From positions 163,714 through 227,713 of the forward strand of contig WFMF01000283.1 of NCBI GenBank assembly GCA_011033025.1: 64,000 nt of DNA. Direction: 5' to 3'. Shown piece after piece: positions 1-11,400 of this stretch; within the stretch, counting starts at the first letter, position 1, and the number at the start of each line of letters is the position of its first letter. The translations under genes and the position numbers were made by a program. The notes under the pieces are model-generated. The model saw only the letters and a list, made by a program, of their open reading frames with translations. It searched no databases and was not told the origin of the DNA. The stretch comes from Beroe forskalii. Lineage: Eukaryota > Ctenophora > Nuda > Beroida > Beroidae.

Positions 1-480
1 ATTTTCATAAAACTTGATAATACCGCGTACGCAAGGTGTCCTTGCCGCAATGCCGTGATTTTAGTGCCGTAAACTGAGTTTTGAGCCATAAAAAGTGTGA
101 TAATGGTCAAATTTGAAAAGAGCTGGCGATAGAAGATGTTTTTTTTGAAAATAAAGGGGGTGAGGGGCTTCAGCCCCTACAGTAGTAATGCAACTTTAAT
201 AAAAGTTCGTATAAAACGTAGAAACTGCTCTTTTTCCAGGTATAATAATCAACTAAACCCAAATTGTCTCAGTTCCTATGCTATAGAAATAAGATGAGAT
301 ATCTATTTCAGAGAAGTAAGGAGATCAAAACTTGACCTAAATTCACTGGAGAGATATCTTTATTACTTTATTATGATCAAAGTACGTGATTTTTATGGTG
401 AATTTATCAAGTCTAATGAACATTGCCAACAGACTAGAGAAAAGATCTCATTGACTAGACAGTACTGATGACAGAACAGT

Positions 481-548
481 TTGTCTGGATATTTCCTGTT
501 TTTCGTCTGGATATTTCCTGTCTTTTGTCTGGACTTTCCTGTCTTTTG
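481..548. repeat. Short tandem repeat, three imperfect ~23-bp units
   Basis: Three successive units share the core GTCTGGATATTTCCTGT, the third shortened to GTCTGGACTTTCCTGT. It lies in otherwise featureless AT-rich DNA (1-956), where I see no gene. Confidence 0.7.
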
Positions 549-964
549 TGAGGATACAGTTGATTTGTCTGATAATATCCAGGGCTTAAAGGTGATTTTA
601 TACTAACAACAACGTCAGTCACATACGGTGGACTAGTGACTTTAACAGGTATAAATATTATTCTTAGCTATTGTAATGTAATTTCCAACAAAGTGGAGTT
701 TGATTTGAACAAATATAGACGAAAATAAAATGAATAAATAGATCTGCGCTCGCTTTCTGGCTAAATTTGGCAACGCCTAATTCCCCTCCCTGTATCATAA
801 CGAGTGATTTATGTACCACGAAAATAATCAATTCAATAGTTTTTTATTTTTAAATTTTTGAACATTTTAAATCATTATTTATATGTGACTTCTGGATGAT
901 GCGCAGAACAAGGCACGCATGTACACTGATATTCTGCTCTTCAACTATCAACCGATATCAAGGT

Positions 965-1155
965 CAGGGGCGTAGCCGGATTTTTTGAAAAAGAGGCGAC
1001 GAGTTACATTCAAAACCTGTTGAATGTTTTGTTTTATTTTGCTTGGCTCAAAGCTCTCATCTTAACAAAATGATCAAAATTTTCATGTTTCTTGTCAGTT
1101 GTCCAAAAAGGGGGAGGCAGCTGCCTGTGTCGCCTTCCCTCTGGCTACACCCCAT
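965..1155. mobile_element. hAT-like MITE (~190 bp) with TIRs and 8-bp near-TSD
   Basis: The left end reads CAGGGGCGTAGCCGG and the right end GGCTACACCCCAT, an imperfect inverted repeat. The flanks are ATCAAGGT (957-964) and GTCAAGGT (1156-1163), an 8-bp direct repeat with one mismatch. A CAGGG-type terminus with an 8-bp target duplication is what hAT transposases leave. The interior is too short to encode a transposase, so the element is non-autonomous. The superfamily is inferred from the ends only. Confidence 0.65.
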
Positions 1156-1389
1156 GTCAAGGTTACCACAGTAAAGGTTCATGCATAATTCTTATGGACA
1201 CCTTCAGAACATGTCCATTTCTAATCTTATAATACTTTAGTACTTTCATGCATTTTATACAGCAAAAAGTTGATTGGGAGGGAAAAATGGTAAGCAGATA
1301 CCCCCCTCCCCCGGTTAGGGTCAGGGGGGTTTGTTCGTGGAGCCGGGGGTTGTCCAGGGGGGGGTTCAGGGAATCAGAAAAATAAAATC

Positions 1390-1632
1390 TTACCATCGGT
1401 CATTCGTTTCTGCTGTTCCTTCAAGACGTCTAAGCGACGAGACCTCCAAGAAATCCAAGAAAAAAAGTGCCTGAGTTTGTCGTGATCTTCCATACGTGGT
1501 TTGAAGGTCACGTGACTTGCTATATATCACGTGACATGCAATATCACGTGACATAAAACGTGATTTGAGAGCGTTACAGCAGACTCCGCAGTAAACACAA
1601 GCGAGCCCATTGTCTTTTCGTCGCTGAGCCAT
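1390..1632 (-). CDS. Weak candidate first exon / short ORF, 80 codons
   Basis: A minus-strand ATG at 1632 opens a frame starting MAQRRKDNGLACVYCGVCC, with four cysteines in a CxxCxxCC arrangement near the N-terminus. The frame then runs through CACGTGAC repeats and loses protein-like character. No good donor or homologue was recognised. It could be the first exon of a small zinc-binding protein or chance. Confidence 0.15.
   Translation of the reverse strand: MAQRRKDNGLACVYCGVCCNALKSRFMSRDIACHVIYSKSRDLQTTYGRSRQTQALFFLDFLEVSSLRRLEGTAETNDRW
1508..1552. promoter_or_regulatory. Cluster of three TCACGTGAC palindromes
   Basis: TCACGTGAC occurs at 1508, 1527 and 1544, spaced 19 and 17 bp. CACGTG is the E-box core bound by USF, MITF/TFE and MYC-MAX type bHLH-zip factors, and the flanking T/A fits the TFE/USF class. 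Three copies in 45 bp in AT-rich DNA is unlikely by chance. The target gene is unknown; the weak ORF starting at 1632 lies just above. Confidence 0.45.
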
Positions 1633-2794
1633 TATCTAGAGCGTGAAAGAAAGGGGTGAGAAGTTCCAAATAAAATATTGAAATATTGAAAAAAATAAAT
1701 ATTGAAAGAAATAAATTCAGCGAAAATATTATATTATATTAGCTCAAAATGAAATACAACGACAACTGGTCAAAATGTTCCTGTCATCAAAAAATGGACG
1801 GGGTACAACTTGTAAGAAAGCATCTCTAAATTTAACAGGAAATTGAAAACTTGATTAATAATTTAATTAAAAGAAACAATAAAAACTCATATTCCCAACG
1901 ATTATCTTCTAAATAATATTTTATACAAGCACCATATACATTAAGAATTATACTTGTTATCTTTAGTCATGAGACATACAATCAAACCCTGTAACCTAAC
2001 ACAAAAACACTGCGTCAAAAACAAACATGCAATATAAGGGGCATAAGACTTTTCACCTCCCGACATTTGACGGCACTTTATCTCTGTGAGGACTGAAACC
2101 ATAACCCTAACAAAACCCATAACGATATTAATGCCCTGATGGCTGATAAACACAAACGGCAAGCCCAAACCATAACCCAAACCCAGAGGTGAAGTATATT
2201 ACGAGATGAAGATTAAATTGTTGAAGTGAAATCTGCCTCCAACAATGATCAATATTTTATAAGGACAGTTCAAATAGTACTCAGAAGGGGGAAATAATTA
2301 ACCCATATGTTTGTACATGTATCGATCGATGGTGGACTGATAAAGACGCAATTTAATTCTCGTAGAATTTCGTCCTTAAGTGTCACTCTTTCGATCGATC
2401 CACGTTACACCGCATGTTTATGTTCCAAATACAACTAAGTCTGGTAACATGCAGAGGAGGGGTATGAAATCGGCAGAATATTGATGAATTATGCATCGAA
2501 TTTACATTTATAAATCGTTTTTCACTTGATAATGAAATAAAATCAAAAGCGGTTTACATGATAAAATAACGAACAATCTGAGAACCGAACTAAACGAAAA
2601 ATTGGGAAAACATAATGAACGTATCGGTGAATAATTAGTGATTTTATTGTCAGTATCAAAACAAAGATATACACACAAAACGAACGGGATTATGGAGCAC
2701 ATCGCTACAGTCATATATATTACGCAACAATTAATAGTTATACAAAAATTCGTTCCATATTCGCGAATACTTATGGAAACTGAAACTAATAGCG
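1633..2794. other. AT-rich non-coding stretch
   Basis: I see no exon with splice sites and no repeat of note here; the open frames are short and lack protein-like composition. Confidence 0.5.
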
Positions 2795-2845
2795 GCGCTG
2801 TATTTTAATCTACAAACTACAGTACAGAAGTGCTGTAGTTTGGAC
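2795..2845 (-). repeat. Dispersed short repeat, copy 1
   Basis: Reading the minus strand gives CTGTAGTTTGTAGATTAAAATAC after CAGCACTTCTGTA. Related copies lie at about 4382-4425, 10735-10785 and 50113-50163. This copy contains an internal 10-bp hairpin, CAAACTACAG (2813-2822) against CTGTAGTTTG (2833-2842). It is probably the remains of a SINE or MITE family. Confidence 0.55.
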
Positions 2846-3287
2846 CGTGCATATCTCAGGGTTAGAAAGGCAACATAATATGAACCATTGTTTGTGCATT
2901 ATAGATAACGTAACTATGCAAGGTCATTTCATATGATCAGAAATGACCAAATAATTGGCTAAAGAATCTGGCATTATACAACTATACAACTACAGATGTA
3001 AGGTTTTCATCTAGCCTAAAAAATAACATTGAAAAAATCGTTCGTGGCGAATAAAAAATTGATATGACCAATTAGAGCCCAAAACCAGCTTGCATAAACA
3101 AAAATTGGTCAATTCCGCTGATAATCTACCTAACGAGATAAGTTTAAACGGAAAAATAATTCTGAGGGTCGAAATTTCGATGGTTTGAAATTTGGGAATA
3201 TTACCATGTTAACGTAGATAATGACTTCATATTGAAAATTTCGTTCCCTATAAATACGTCTCGTAAGGTATCCTGATAACAGTCCCA

Positions 3288-3551
3288 TCAGGACATCCCA
3301 GGGACTTGGAACTCCCACCAAGACCCATACCCTTCCCCAACCTGACTACTACCACCACTCTGACTTAACTTCTCATTGACTATATCTACAATGTTCATGA
3401 GGAATACCAGCGACCCCAGTGCCACAAATACCCACCCAGCTACCAATGCGCGTTCCTCCTCCACCGACACACACCACGACACAGCCGGGAAGAAGAACAC
3501 ATGAAAAAGAGCAAAGGGCCAGCTTCCGCCACCGCGTGCCGGAGGCAGAGG
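3288..3551 (-). CDS. Candidate terminal exon with one transmembrane segment
   Basis: An open minus-strand frame runs from about 3551 to a stop at 3288. Its clearest part is VEEERALVAGWVFVALGS followed by VFLMNIVDIVNEK: an acidic stretch, a hydrophobic segment of about 20 residues, then a charged tail and stop. That is compatible with the last exon of a membrane protein. No strong 3' splice site precedes it. The region is GC-rich, and a second frame and the opposite strand are also open, which weakens the case. It lies downstream of both minus-strand genes in this window and might belong to either; I cannot show that. Confidence 0.25.
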   Translation of the reverse strand, partial: PLPPARGGGSWPFALFHVFFFPAVSWCVSVEEERALVAGWVFVALGSLVFLMNIVDIVNEKLSQSGGSSQVGEGYGSWWEFQVPGMS

Positions 3552-3610
3552 TTGCTACGGCAGCCGTTACTAGAACCGAGGGCCGGTTGCGATTGGGCGG
3601 GAGAGAGCAG
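3540..3610. promoter_or_regulatory. GC-rich promoter-like island
   Basis: Within a CpG-bearing GC-rich patch there is an X-box-like motif near 3551-3570, an ATTGG (inverted CCAAT) at 3592-3596 overlapping a GC box GGGCGGG at 3595-3601. To the right, from about 3690 to 3960, the plus strand is strongly G-rich and C-poor with many GGG runs. That is the asymmetry often found just downstream of an active start site. No transcript start can be fixed from sequence alone. Confidence 0.35.
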
Positions 3611-4375
3611 GACTTTTTAGAGTAGTGGAGAAGCTTGGGTGGAGCACTTGCGTTATTTCGCGACTGGGCCAAATTAAAACTTGCGACACAAGGGAATTAG
3701 ATGAGGGCTAGGGAAGGTAGGGATTTGCAGGGGGTGGGGTTTTGAACTTTGGGTATAGGTTTTGTTTGGACAACTGAGGTCTGTGAGGGATGAGAGATAG
3801 GGGTGTTTCGTGGCTTTGGGTTTGTGAACTGGGGTATGTGGGGATAAAGGGGTAGGGGAATGCTGGAACATGTGGGATGAGGGTTTGTTGGGTTAGAGGT
3901 CAGGGGAATCGGGTAATACTGAAAATTGCTTAATTGGGTGAGGTGGAAATGTGGAAATGAATTTGAAAATGAGTCTCAGGAGGAATGAGCTTGCAGGGAA
4001 AATTGGGGAGAAATATGATCGTAAAGGCCTTACGGCAGTATTTAATAATTTAATAGATTCATTTTCAAAAACTAGGCATCAGTTTCGAACAAAACTTAGC
4101 TTAAACTTTCAGCTTACCTATAAAATGCAACTTTATCGGATAGGTCAAGTAGACTGCCATTGATAATCGCCACCCCTTCCAATGGTCATGGGGATGGAAT
4201 TGGCAGGAAGCCTGGATTATGTCAGGCTTGACTGCAAGTCGGGCATCGCCGCCTGGTGCACCCAACAATCAGGTAGGAGACCGTTACGAAGAACATGGCA
4301 GTCAGGACCACAACTGAAAGGGTGGGGAAAGGTCAGAATGTCATTGAGGTTTATCCTTGATAACAGCGACAGAGA

Positions 4376-4428
4376 TATGAACGGATCACAGCACTTCTGT
4401 ACAGTGGTTTGGAGACTAAAATACCTTG
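4376..4428 (+). repeat. Dispersed short repeat, copy 2
   Basis: Contains CACAGCACTTCTGTACAGTGG then TTTGGAGACTAAAATA, the same family as 2795-2845 and 50113-50163, in plus orientation. Both strands happen to be open for about 80-90 codons across it, but neither reads as protein. Confidence 0.5.
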
Positions 4429-4462
4429 GTGGAGGTTCAATTGTTAGATTCATAAGGAGCTG

Positions 4463-7117
4463 ATGTCTAGGTCAGACAAATGTTGATCAAATTGATATTT
4501 CCTTTGTTTTCATGGCTTAACTTTGAATTTGCATCTTAGAATTTGACTCTTTGACTGCCGCGCGCGATCATAAGCATGTTTGCGCGAATGGAAGCTAATC
4601 ACTAACTTCGCGTGCTCCGGATAATTTAGAGAATTTGTAGGGACATCTTGGAAGTCCGAAACAGTTAAACGAACGAACATGTGACCCAAACATTGGAATC
4701 TTCCTTAATTTATCTGCTTAATTCTTTGGGCCACAATTTTCGACATCCCTGAAAATAAACCATTAATTCGGGTCGCATCCAAACGTGATATATTTTGGTA
4801 CATTTCATAACCCTTCAAGTTAAGAAAAATTCTATGTCAGCTGACCTTCTATTGTTGTACCTTTCTGCTTTAACTTGTTGATGGCAGAAATGTTCGCTTG
4901 ATTGCTGTTGCTGATTCCTTCATGGTATACTTGTTAGGTGGGTTATAGGGGTGGGTATGCAAATGCCGAAACTGCAGATTTCACAGCTTAAAGCCAATAC
5001 TTAGTATGTGAGGCCTTGTATTGTTCATAATTTTATTGAATTGCAAATTGGTGTCTATGGCATGCATTTGCAATGAGCTTTTTATAATATGGATAATAAG
5101 AAATTCGTGTGCGCTTGATTGGAACAACGTCACATATGGAATAGGAAATTTGGAATTTGAATGCAGGCAGTTTGGACTGGAATGCGTACGCTTCATTGCT
5201 TGATGTTAGATATATCAAGAAAATTCCGACTGATTTTTATTAATTATTCTTGACAATCATGAAGCCCAGGTACTGGTGCAATCAAAATTGTATAATTTTC
5301 ACAAGATCTATAATATTCGCAATCACACAGATTTGACACTGAATTTCTATCAAAATATCAACGGAATCGAGCACGGTGTGGTATTTGAATTGAAATGTGC
5401 TATCGCATATCATATATTTAACCGGCTGTGCCTTAAGGAGCATAGGTAGTGCGGTACTGCCCGCAGCCGGCAATGTCTGCTAAAGACTTTTAAAAAGTCC
5501 GCCTGAATCGCAGACAATTTCAGATTTCAGAATCAACAGTCTCAATAGGAGGCCTGGCTTTTAGAATAACTTAATACAGAATTTTATGATTTGTAAATAT
5601 AATTAATAGGAGTACAATATTCAAGTAAATGGGACAGGATCCATTATATACGTAATGAGGATGCTACTGTTTTGAGTACTGTTGCATCTCATTCTCATAG
5701 GCACAGACTGCTGTGGTTTTTAGGAAATGATTGCACAGCAGAATGATAAGAAATAGACTCGGAGATAAGTAAAGATGACAATTTCGGTCAATAGGCGGAA
5801 GGTGTTTTTAAAAAGCTTTGTCTCAAATAAGTAGATTCTAACTTAGCTGAAGACATGAGGCCCTATTTTCATTATCACCAGCCCACCATTTAAGATAAAA
5901 TAAAGACGAAATAACGAACTCTAGCAGGTGATGTAAGGAAAGTAATGCCGTTGCTGGAGATGAGTTGGTAGAAGAGGAGGTGTCGAAGGCAGTGAGTTCG
6001 GCCGAGGAAGTGATCCTGAGAGTCTGGTGTTGGTGTGGTAGAGTGAGATCGAGGGTAGATCGAGTTGGTACATTGGGACCACTTTCACCAGCGTTCTGGA
6101 AGGACTGTCGGATGTGTCGAGCACTGCCAGGGAAAGTCAAGGTAAGACTTGCCAGGGAGAGTCAAGGTAAGAACTTGGGGATAAGCCAAATGCCAATGAT
6201 CAATATTTGAAAGATCCAGGCCAAATTTGCGTTTTTCAAAGCAGAAGTGGGCTTCCTAATACAGCCTCAGAGAACCCCTTGCCAAAGACATCTCCATAAC
6301 TTGTGGTACTGTTGAACCCAGATTACGCCCTCACCTATTTTGAGATTAGATTTCTCCTTCTCCCTTCCCTTTATTTGGTATCCTTAATAAGTAATATCCT
6401 TGCTTTTAAGCAGCCTCCAACTGCTTCAGCATTGTGCGTGCTTGCAGGATGGAGCCAGTGCTCCCAAAGGTTTCCCTGGGAGAGGGGATTAGGTTTTCTG
6501 CCATGGTACAATGAATCATTCGATCTTAAAATTTTTAAAATATGACTCAAATCATGACTTGAACTGATTTGGTACAAATCTAGACAATCATTGTGAAGTA
6601 CAAGTAGGTATGAAGAATATGAAGATCAGAAATAGAGCTTGGTTTGTGTGTGTAACATGGCACGTGGCCTGAGCCACTTTCAGTGATTCCTAATGTTTAT
6701 ATTATAACATAGAGGCATTACATTATTTACAAGTGCTACTGTGTACTGGGAATTCATACCCATAATAATATTATTCTAACTTCCAGGTATCACACGTGTC
6801 ACCATTTCCAAACAACAGTCTTACTTTAATAAGCACATACACAGCAGCCTTGAGTTGCAATTTCCCAGCAACATTTCTCTAATATTTCTTTTTATGTCAC
6901 CCAGAAGTGGCCTTTTAACATTTCTTGATACATCCAGTGTTAACTTTGTTGGGTATGCTGAGAGAAAGAGTCACAGGAAGCAATTTCTTTAAAATTCGGT
7001 GGATAATCACAGAGACGCGGTTGTAACTTTGAAGTGTGAGTGCAAATCCTGGCTCTCAGGTTTTATTGGTTCAAAGAAACAATACTTAAGTACTACAAAT
7101 TGTTTTACATAACTCTA
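4463..7117. other. Non-coding stretch with one weak exon candidate
   Basis: Mostly AT-rich. The exception is a moderately GC-rich patch at 5940-6175. On the minus strand a CCCTGGCAG acceptor ends at 6124 with two frames open behind it. On the plus strand GTCAAG is followed by GTAAGA at 6142, and a ~34-bp segment carrying this donor is duplicated just after. None of the reading frames is recognisable. Confidence 0.35.
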
Positions 7118-7249
7118 CTACCTTCCTACCCACAGTGAAGTTTGGAAGCCAATGTGTTTGAAGCCAAGACTCTGCGCGTATTTGAGGAATGCCTGCTCTC
7201 CAGGCCGGAAAAGTTCAAAGTTGGGGAACTTGGTTGCAGCTCGGGGGTA
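7118..7249 (-). CDS. Candidate small exon, 43 codons to a stop
   Basis: The minus strand is open from a stop just above 7249 to a TAG at 7118-7120 and reads FPNFELFRPGEQAFLKYAQS then LGFKHIGFQTSL. Composition and codon usage look like real protein, unlike the surrounding DNA. The plus strand carries a good pyrimidine-rich acceptor at 7115-7134, so a plus-strand exon is the alternative, but its frame reads poorly. I do not recognise the family. Confidence 0.25.
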   Translation of the reverse strand, partial: YPRAATKFPNFELFRPGEQAFLKYAQSLGFKHIGFQTSLWVGR

Positions 7250-7780
7250 TTATAAATGGAGATGGACACGCCTATCGGCCCACAAATATGGACGTCGGGC
7301 AGGGTGATTATATATTTATAGGCCGCATGAAAACGTCAGAGGGTTCTAAAAGTATAAGCCGTATATAATCACGAGGTGGAAAGTGGAAAGCGAGGAGTGC
7401 TCATAGGGCCAGAGGAGCACAGTGTAGAGTGTATTAAATGTAAACCAAGCACCGCCTGAGGAGGAGATGAAAGTCAAAGTCTCCAAGGAAATCCAGCAAT
7501 AGGTCCTCACTAGTACTCATAGATTCACGGAATTATCGATAAGCATCTTATTTGGTTGTAAAATTGTAGGAGGAATAAGGGAACACAAGCCATTGAGCCA
7601 TTGCAGCTAATGGCATTTTTGAGAACGTAAAAAGTAATAATTGCGTTCGGAAAGATTGTGACTTGCAATTTTTGTGGGCTTGCTGCCGGGGTGACTTTTT
7701 GATGTGATATAAGTTGTTGATCAGCCTCAGGTAATTTGGGACAACAATTTGGTGTGGCTGGAGTGTGATGGGGGGAGTTT

Positions 7781-8446
7781 CAGTGTCCCATTGTCCCTGT
7801 CCCAATTTTACTTTTTTGAGTTTGGGACTGGTTTGGGACAATTGGGACTAACTGGGACATTGGGACAATTGGGACAAACAAAAATTGAAAAAATGAATAT
7901 TTATCATTTTTGCATTGATCCAAGTTTTCTATCATTTAAATGAAAGTGATATTCACACTACAGTAGAAAGCCTATTAAGGTTTGTTTGTTTTTGGTGGTC
8001 AAGTGTTCCCACTTCCCTATCCCAAAAAGTATGATAGGATAAAGACAGTGGCAGTTACAGCACGGCATAAGTGCTGCTATGTAACAGGGTTTGAGACAAA
8101 AAAACACTAAACTACTGCTCAAAAAACCATCATTTGAGCCCCATTTGTTTCTTTCACTTTTGTCCCAAATGTCCCATTTGTTACAATTGTCCCATTTGTC
8201 CCAGTCTGCATTCACTTTTTGATTCCGATTTGTTTCATTTTTCTGTCATTTATTCCCAATTGTTCATTTGTCCCCAAATGTCCCAATTGTCCCATTCAAA
8301 ATTCACTTTTTGAGGTTCCATTTGTTCCATTTTCTCTGTCCCATTTATCTAATTGTCCCATTTGTCCCAAATTCCCATTTTGTCCCAATTGTCTGTCCCA
8401 ATCCACTTTTTCTTGAGTTTGGGACAATTTGGGACAGTGAGCACTG
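7781..8446. mobile_element. Foldback-type repeat rich in GGGACA / TGTCCC
   Basis: The left half carries repeats of TTGGGACAATTGGGACA and the right half the complement, TGTCCCAATTGTCCCA. The outer ends are CAGTGTCCCATTGTCCC and, on the other strand, CAGTGCTCACTGTCCCA, recalling hAT termini. I see no 8-bp target duplication in the immediate flanks. The central ~200 bp are unrelated sequence without a coding frame. Large imperfect hairpin formation is possible. Confidence 0.5.
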
Positions 8447-11400
8447 ATAAGGGGCCAACATGAGGTTATACACTCCTAGTTTTTTTATAAGAAACTATTG
8501 AAGCCTAGGCTGCAAGTTTCTTATTTTTCACATTTTGAGCCCTAAAGTTTCTTAATCGGTTTCTTAATTCTACATTAAACATACCGTACAGCAAAATGTT
8601 TGCCAAATTTCCCAGTAGGAACCTGCTTTGTGGGCTGTAGTTGAGGATTAAAACCGAACCTTCTGACTTATTTTGGGTAAATTATGCACTTTTAAGCATG
8701 TACCTGCCTACCTATCTTAAAAGATTTGTGCAACTGTATACAATGTTCTGTGTTAAAGGGATGCTTTAAATCAAATGTTCTTCCAAAAAGTTCATGAAAT
8801 TTAAATTTAGATAATATCTAAACCTACTAAAGATTTACCTAGCCGAGCTTAATGCTTGGAACTTTTGAAAATAGATATGGAACTGTAATGGTGTCTGTCT
8901 CAACAACAATTTCTAAATTTCTGTTTTGTGCTTGGTAATAAAAGTCAATGGAAGTACTTGATTACTAGTTTCCAATGTTCACAATCAAAAAGTGGGGGGT
9001 CTGGGGGCAGCCCCCATAAACCAAACGTTTCATAACCCTCAACAACCACTTTGTTACGACTTATCTTTGCATTTGGAACATTTGTGCATTTGGTACGACT
9101 GTACATCATTATCTTATTTTATGACACAGCTGCGTTTTGCAAATCAGAATGTTATTACATACTGCGTGTGCTGTTGAATTCGACAAAATCATGGGATTCA
9201 GAATTATTGTATTGTAATCTAATTTAAAGTGTGTTTGCTCCTGGTAGGACGGATCATCTCTGCTATTTGACCTTGTTAGTTGTTACTGATGCTCATATAT
9301 CATCATACTCAGTAACATACTAACATATTATACTGGGTCAAGATCTCGAATAAAAGCATATTGTAATGTATTATTACTTTGTTAGATGTCATCAAATGAG
9401 ATGCCATTAAATCAGATTAGATCAAGAAACATTCCTTGATCTCGTAATCGTCAAAATGACGATTAGATATATTCGATATCATTTTGAGATCAATTTACAC
9501 ATATAATTAAGTCCGGGCATTATTTATTGGCACTGTTGCGAATTCAGCTTTTTTGCGAAATGAAAGTGGAATGAGTCCACATTCTGGACTCCATTGAGTC
9601 ATGATCATAAATCAATATACCTACTCCCCCTATTGACCTACATTCATATTAATGAATAAATTCGAACTATCGAATTGAGGAATGAGATAGTAATCTTGTC
9701 TTTAATCACATCTGTCACAGTAATCTACAATAGATTCTGGTCTGTACGGACGGTGTCAGAGGTTGTATTTTTCAGATTCGCTGCAATGGTACCATATCAA
9801 CATATTATGAGATCAGAGATCAGGCACATCAATTAGGTTAGAGATCATCTTCTGACCATTCTTATTCTAAGCAAGACGATCAATTCATAGTCATGGGTTC
9901 CTACTTAACCATTTTTCCTTCCCCATCACCTTTTTGTTTTATAACTTTATAAAAAGGCATTGTAGTGAGGATTGGTGAAGGGTTAGCTATCTGGCATTCA
10001 TATTCGACTATTAACTTACATAATATTGAATAAATATAACTTTATTAAAATGTTACATTCTGTAACATATTATTATGCCCTGTTTAAACTCAGTTTCCCT
10101 TGTTACCAGTAGACTAAGGTACTATGGATATATTAGCAACTATCCGAGTATAGGAACACACTCACACGCTTAGCATTGCTTTGTGTTCCTTGTTAATTTA
10201 ATGGAGAACAAAGCGGGCACAGAGTCCGCAGCGCAGCACTCAGAGCTAGCGCACAGACCACCACCTCATCAGCGCTCCATTGTACCGCGTCATGATGACA
10301 TCACATCTTGGCGCCCTCCGGTAGTGCCCGACACATATAACAAAGCTTACCCGAACCATTGTTCGGGGGTACTGAGAAACTGAGAACTAATCACATCACC
10401 CCGGGGTTTAGGAAACTCTCAATCTAGAACTCGTGAGTATAATAGCTGGTGGAGAGTGACGTCATTATCACAGTTTATAATGGTTTGTTGATGATGTGGT
10501 GAGACTTCTTTAGCCGGCGCGAGGTATGTTTACCAATGTGAGAACAATGGTACTCTCGATACGGAACCGAGCATTGTTGGAATTAATCTAAAGGAGTAAA
10601 GGGTTATGGTAGGTATTGTTGTTCTACTTTTTAGATACTATTTATTGTAACCGCGAGTAAGCGAGTTCAATTAATAATCAATAATACCTCTACTTCCCTA
10701 ATTATAGTCTCAAAAACACGGAGAAACGAATTGGTGGAATCACTGCAACTTAGGTCTGTGTTTTGTAGATTAAAATACTGAATACTAGCATATATAATAC
10801 GAGAAAACCCGTTGGGTTTTCTGTTAAATTGGACAATGGACATATAGTCAGTTGGACGTACAATAAATTGAACGAAGTCATTGATGCAATTTTGTTGTTA
10901 CTGGGGTAGGGGTGCAACGTAACGAAATTACGAAATATTAACATAGGATTTGAATATAAATAAAAATATTGCAGATTTTGCGATCGTAAATTAACGTCGA
11001 GGACATATAACAGTAAATAAGAAGAACTCAAGAACAATGACCGTTTTCTAATCCAAAGTTAAGATTTGGAGAAAAGATGGGCAACAAATTTGAATCCAAG
11101 CTCACTGAAATCAAAATTGTCCGCATTTTCATCTGTTTAGAACTCACTTCTCACTTGGGTAAATATGAATTACTCCTGTCGAATCCTCATAGCCAACCAT
11201 CGAAACTACAAATATCTTGATATGAAAGAATTATCGCTGATTTTCACAATGGAACAAATTGTTCAACTCTTACCTTTTCTCCTACAATAGTGATTAGAGT
11301 TGATATGCTTCTGTCATAAACTTTTTACCAAACTCGAAAATTCCATTGAGAACGTAAATTATGACTTTAAACAGTTGAAACGTTTTCAAAAGTTCAAAGT

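Noticed and set aside
10346-10366. 21-nt minus-strand microexon between TTTCTCAG and GTAAGC
   Set aside because: The sequence is mostly a CCCGAAC/GTTCGGG hairpin and the coding content is uninformative.
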